Shown piece after piece: positions 3,828 to 5,911 of a DNA stretch of 5,911 nt. A program made the translations under genes and the position numbers. The first letter of the stretch is position 1. Every line of letters begins with the position of its first letter. The notes under the pieces are model-generated. The model saw nothing but the letters and a program-made list of their open reading frames with translations, had not been told where the DNA came from and made no database searches. This stretch comes from Anaerolineae bacterium (GTDB taxonomy: Bacteria > Chloroflexota > Anaerolineae > Anaerolineales > Villigracilaceae): assembly GCA_003694975.1 (NCBI GenBank), contig RFJH01000160.1:1-5911 (forward strand). The letters run 5' to 3'.

Positions 3828-5911
3828 ATGCAACCAGCGGATATCCGCCATCCACAATCCAAACCGGCAACCGCCCTCGTCGTCGGTGGCGGCATCGGAG
3901 GCATGCGCGCCGCACTCGACCTCGCCGACGCAGGACTGAAAGTCTATCTGGTTGAGCAGACCCCTTGTCTGGGAGGGCGAGTCGCCCAACTGGGCTTCAT
4001 GTTCCCCCAGCATGATTGTGTCCTCTGTCGCGGCACTCCCGACCATGGCTACGGCTGCACTCGCCCCTCCATCTCCCCGGCCTACCTCCCCCATAATCGT
4101 CATCCAAATATCGAAGTCCTGACCAACACACGCGTGACCGACGTCGCCGGGGAGGCGGGCGATTTCACCGTCTCCCTGCGCCAGGAGCCGCGCTACGTGG
4201 ATACCACCCGCTGCACCAGTTGCGGCCTGTGCGCTGAAGTCTGCCCGGTCGAACTGCCCAATACCTATCAGTTGGGCATGACGAAACGTAAAGCGGCTTA
4301 CAAAATCGCCGCTCGCGCCATCCCAGACGCCTATTGCATTGACAAAGGGCCGTACTGCGAAGATTGCCGGAAGTGCTTCAACGCCTGTCCCACCGGCGCC
4401 ATCAACCTGGACGAACAACCCCGCCTCCTGTCCATTGAAGTCGGCGCCATCATCCTGGCCCTCGGCTTCCAGACCTACGACCCTGCCCAACTGGAGGAAC
4501 TGGGCTACGGACGCTACCCCAACGTCGTCCAGGCGATGCAATACGAACGCCTGGCCAGTCGCTCCGGGCCGACGGAAGGTATCGTCGTCCGCCCATCGGA
4601 TGGCGAACGCCCCAAATCCATCGCCTGGCTGCAATGCATCGGCAGCCGCGATCAGCGCAATCCTTACTGCTCGTCCATCTGCTGCATGTACGCCACGAAA
4701 GAGGCCATCCTCGCCAAACAACGCCTCGGCAAAGATGTGCAGTGCTCCGTCTTCATCATGGACGAGCGCGCCTTCAACAAGGAGTACAGCGCCTACTTCG
4801 AAAAGGCGCGGCGACAATATCACGTCCACTACCATCGCTGCCGCGTCTCCTCCGTTCGAGAAGACCCGAAGACGCACGATCTCATCCTGCGCTACGCCGA
4901 CCCGGACGGCCAACTGCACGAAGAGCGCTTTGAGATGGTCGTGCTCGCCACCGGCCTGCAACCCTCTGAATCCGCCGCCCATCTGGCCGACATCCTGGGC
5001 ATCGAACTCAATGCCTACGGCTTCTGCGAGACCGATAAATTCACCCCTCTGCAAACCTCGCGCCCGGGCGTCTTCGTCTGTGGGGCATTCTCCTCCCCGA
5101 AAGAAATCGCCGAGACGATTATTGACGCCAGCGGCGCGGCGGGCGAGGTCATGCGCCTGCTCAACGACCGCCTCCTGGCCTATCCTTACACCCGCGCCTG
5201 GCCGTTCATGGCCAACGGCGATGAATTTCCCCCCGAGCGCGACGTGAGCGAGGAACCCCCACGCGTGGGTGTCTTCGCCTGCTCTTGCGGGAAGACCATC
5301 AGCGAGGTGATTGACCTGGGGAACCTCCTTGCTCAGGCCGCCCAGTGGCCGAACGTAACCTGCACCGCCGCCGTGGAATACGCCTGCTTCCCGGAAGTGC
5401 AACATTACCTGCAAGAGTGTATTGAGCGCCAGGGGCTGAACCGCGTTGTCATCGCCGCGTGCAGCAACCGTACGCACGATTCGCTCTTCCAACGCACGGT
5501 GCGCATGGCCGGCCTGAACCCCTACCTGCTGGAAGTGGTCAACCTGCGAGAACAATGCGCCCGAGTCCACAAAGAGCAGCGCGCACAGGCCAACCGCAAG
5601 GCGCTGGAGATGGTACGCATGGCCACAGCGCGGGTCTCCCTCTCGAAACCCGTGCAAAAGGAAAAGCGCCCGTGCATTCCGGCAGCCCTCGTCATTGGTG
5701 GCGGCGCCGCCGGCATGACCGCCGCCCTCGCCATCGCCGATAGCGGTTACCACGTCCACCTCGTCGAGCGCGAGGAACGCCTGGGCGGCAACCTCCTCGA
5801 CCTCTACTACGTCGCCGAGGGCGTCAACCCCCAGCGCCTGCTGCGCGACCTGGTCAACCGCGTGCGGGCACACAAACGCATCACCACCTACCTGCGTACA
5901 GAAGTCGTTCA
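3828..5911 (+). CDS. hdrA: Tandem HdrA-like iron-sulfur flavoprotein (3' truncated by window end)
   Basis: At least 694 residues, open to the window edge. HdrA is the FAD and [4Fe-4S] subunit of cytoplasmic heterodisulfide-reductase-type complexes that split electron pairs between acceptors. First half: FAD motif VGGGIGG (19-25), LGGRVAQ (48-54), a DCVLC motif (63-67) with extra Cys77, two inserted ferredoxin motifs with cysteines 129/132/135/139 and 177/180/183/187, LQCIGSRD plus CSSICC (Cys270, 281, 285, 286; the HdrA-specific cluster motif), and ATGLQPS (374-380). Second half: an HdrA N-terminal-type domain (about 479-608) with CSCG (485-488), Cys520, AACSNR (543-548) and REQCARVH (574-581), then a second FAD motif GGGAAGM (624-630) and LGGNL (652-656). 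The first half thus lacks the N-terminal domain and the second half has it. Context with acsE suggests a role in supplying electrons for the methyl branch, possibly with HdrBC, MvhD or MetFV encoded downstream; that is inference. Confidence 0.9.
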   Translation, partial: MQPADIRHPQSKPATALVVGGGIGGMRAALDLADAGLKVYLVEQTPCLGGRVAQLGFMFPQHDCVLCRGTPDHGYGCTRPSISPAYLPHNRHPNIEVLTNTRVTDVAGEAGDFTVSLRQEPRYVDTTRCTSCGLCAEVCPVELPNTYQLGMTKRKAAYKIAARAIPDAYCIDKGPYCEDCRKCFNACPTGAINLDEQPRLLSIEVGAIILALGFQTYDPAQLEELGYGRYPNVVQAMQYERLASRSGPTEGIVVRPSDGERPKSIAWLQCIGSRDQRNPYCSSICCMYATKEAILAKQRLGKDVQCSVFIMDERAFNKEYSAYFEKARRQYHVHYHRCRVSSVREDPKTHDLILRYADPDGQLHEERFEMVVLATGLQPSESAAHLADILGIELNAYGFCETDKFTPLQTSRPGVFVCGAFSSPKEIAETIIDASGAAGEVMRLLNDRLLAYPYTRAWPFMANGDEFPPERDVSEEPPRVGVFACSCGKTISEVIDLGNLLAQAAQWPNVTCTAAVEYACFPEVQHYLQECIERQGLNRVVIAACSNRTHDSLFQRTVRMAGLNPYLLEVVNLREQCARVHKEQRAQANRKALEMVRMATARVSLSKPVQKEKRPCIPAALVIGGGAAGMTAALAIADSGYHVHLVEREERLGGNLLDLYYVAEGVNPQRLLRDLVNRVRAHKRITTYLRTEVV

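Noticed and set aside
3745..3939. 64-codon + strand frame across the hdrA promoter and start
   Set aside because: It overlaps the promoter elements and the hdrA start in another frame and has no ribosome site or motif.
4339..5247. 302-codon + strand frame inside hdrA
   Set aside because: It is a shifted frame of hdrA with a low-complexity Pro/Ser/Arg/Thr/Ala composition and no motif.
3813..5873. 686-codon open frame on the - strand opposite hdrA
   Set aside because: It mirrors the hdrA coding frame, shows no recognisable domain, and has no support apart from length; the + strand frame carries many HdrA motifs.

Overview
The window is GC-rich (roughly 60 % by eye). All five recognisable genes lie on the + strand, and the first and last run off the ends. 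From left to right they are: the C-terminus of a RACo-type corrinoid-protein reductive activator; an AcsE-type methyltetrahydrofolate:corrinoid methyltransferase; a malic enzyme; a thioredoxin-reductase-like flavoprotein that lacks the redox cysteines; and the first ~694 residues of a tandem HdrA-type iron-sulfur flavoprotein.

The first two genes mark the methyl-transfer step of the Wood-Ljungdahl (reductive acetyl-CoA) pathway. AcsE moves the methyl group from methyl-tetrahydrofolate to the cobalt of the corrinoid iron-sulfur protein, and RACo rescues that cobalt when it oxidises to Co(II). HdrA proteins are the flavin hub of electron-bifurcating heterodisulfide-reductase-like complexes; in acetogens such as Moorella an HdrABC-MvhD module is encoded with methylene-tetrahydrofolate reductase. 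The window therefore suggests a strict anaerobic bacterium using tetrahydrofolate-based C1 metabolism. A Chloroflexota (Anaerolineae or Dehalococcoidia-like) or other uncultivated anaerobe fits, but the taxon is inferred from gene content and style only.

Layout: 1-326 RACo end; 356-1279 acsE; 1280-1392 a gap with a nested hairpin followed by a T-rich stretch (possible terminator or attenuator); 1393-2733 malic enzyme; 2734-2769 a short gap with a small hairpin that includes the ribosome binding site; 2770-3675 flavoprotein; 3676-3827 a 152-base gap holding a GC palindrome and then an AT-rich promoter-like block; 3828 to the end, hdrA. The short gaps and uniform orientation suggest one or two transcripts upstream of 3676 and a separately controlled transcript starting with hdrA.

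The points most worth a second look are: the flavoprotein, where the CxxC of thioredoxin reductase is SxxS and the NAD(P)H glycine motif is degraded; the HdrA domain order, in which a half without the N-terminal domain is fused to a second half that has it; and the hdrA promoter region, where a TGAC-N4-GTCA inverted repeat sits near -42 relative to a perfect TATAAT that itself lies inside a perfect palindrome. No RNA genes, mobile elements or CRISPR arrays were seen.
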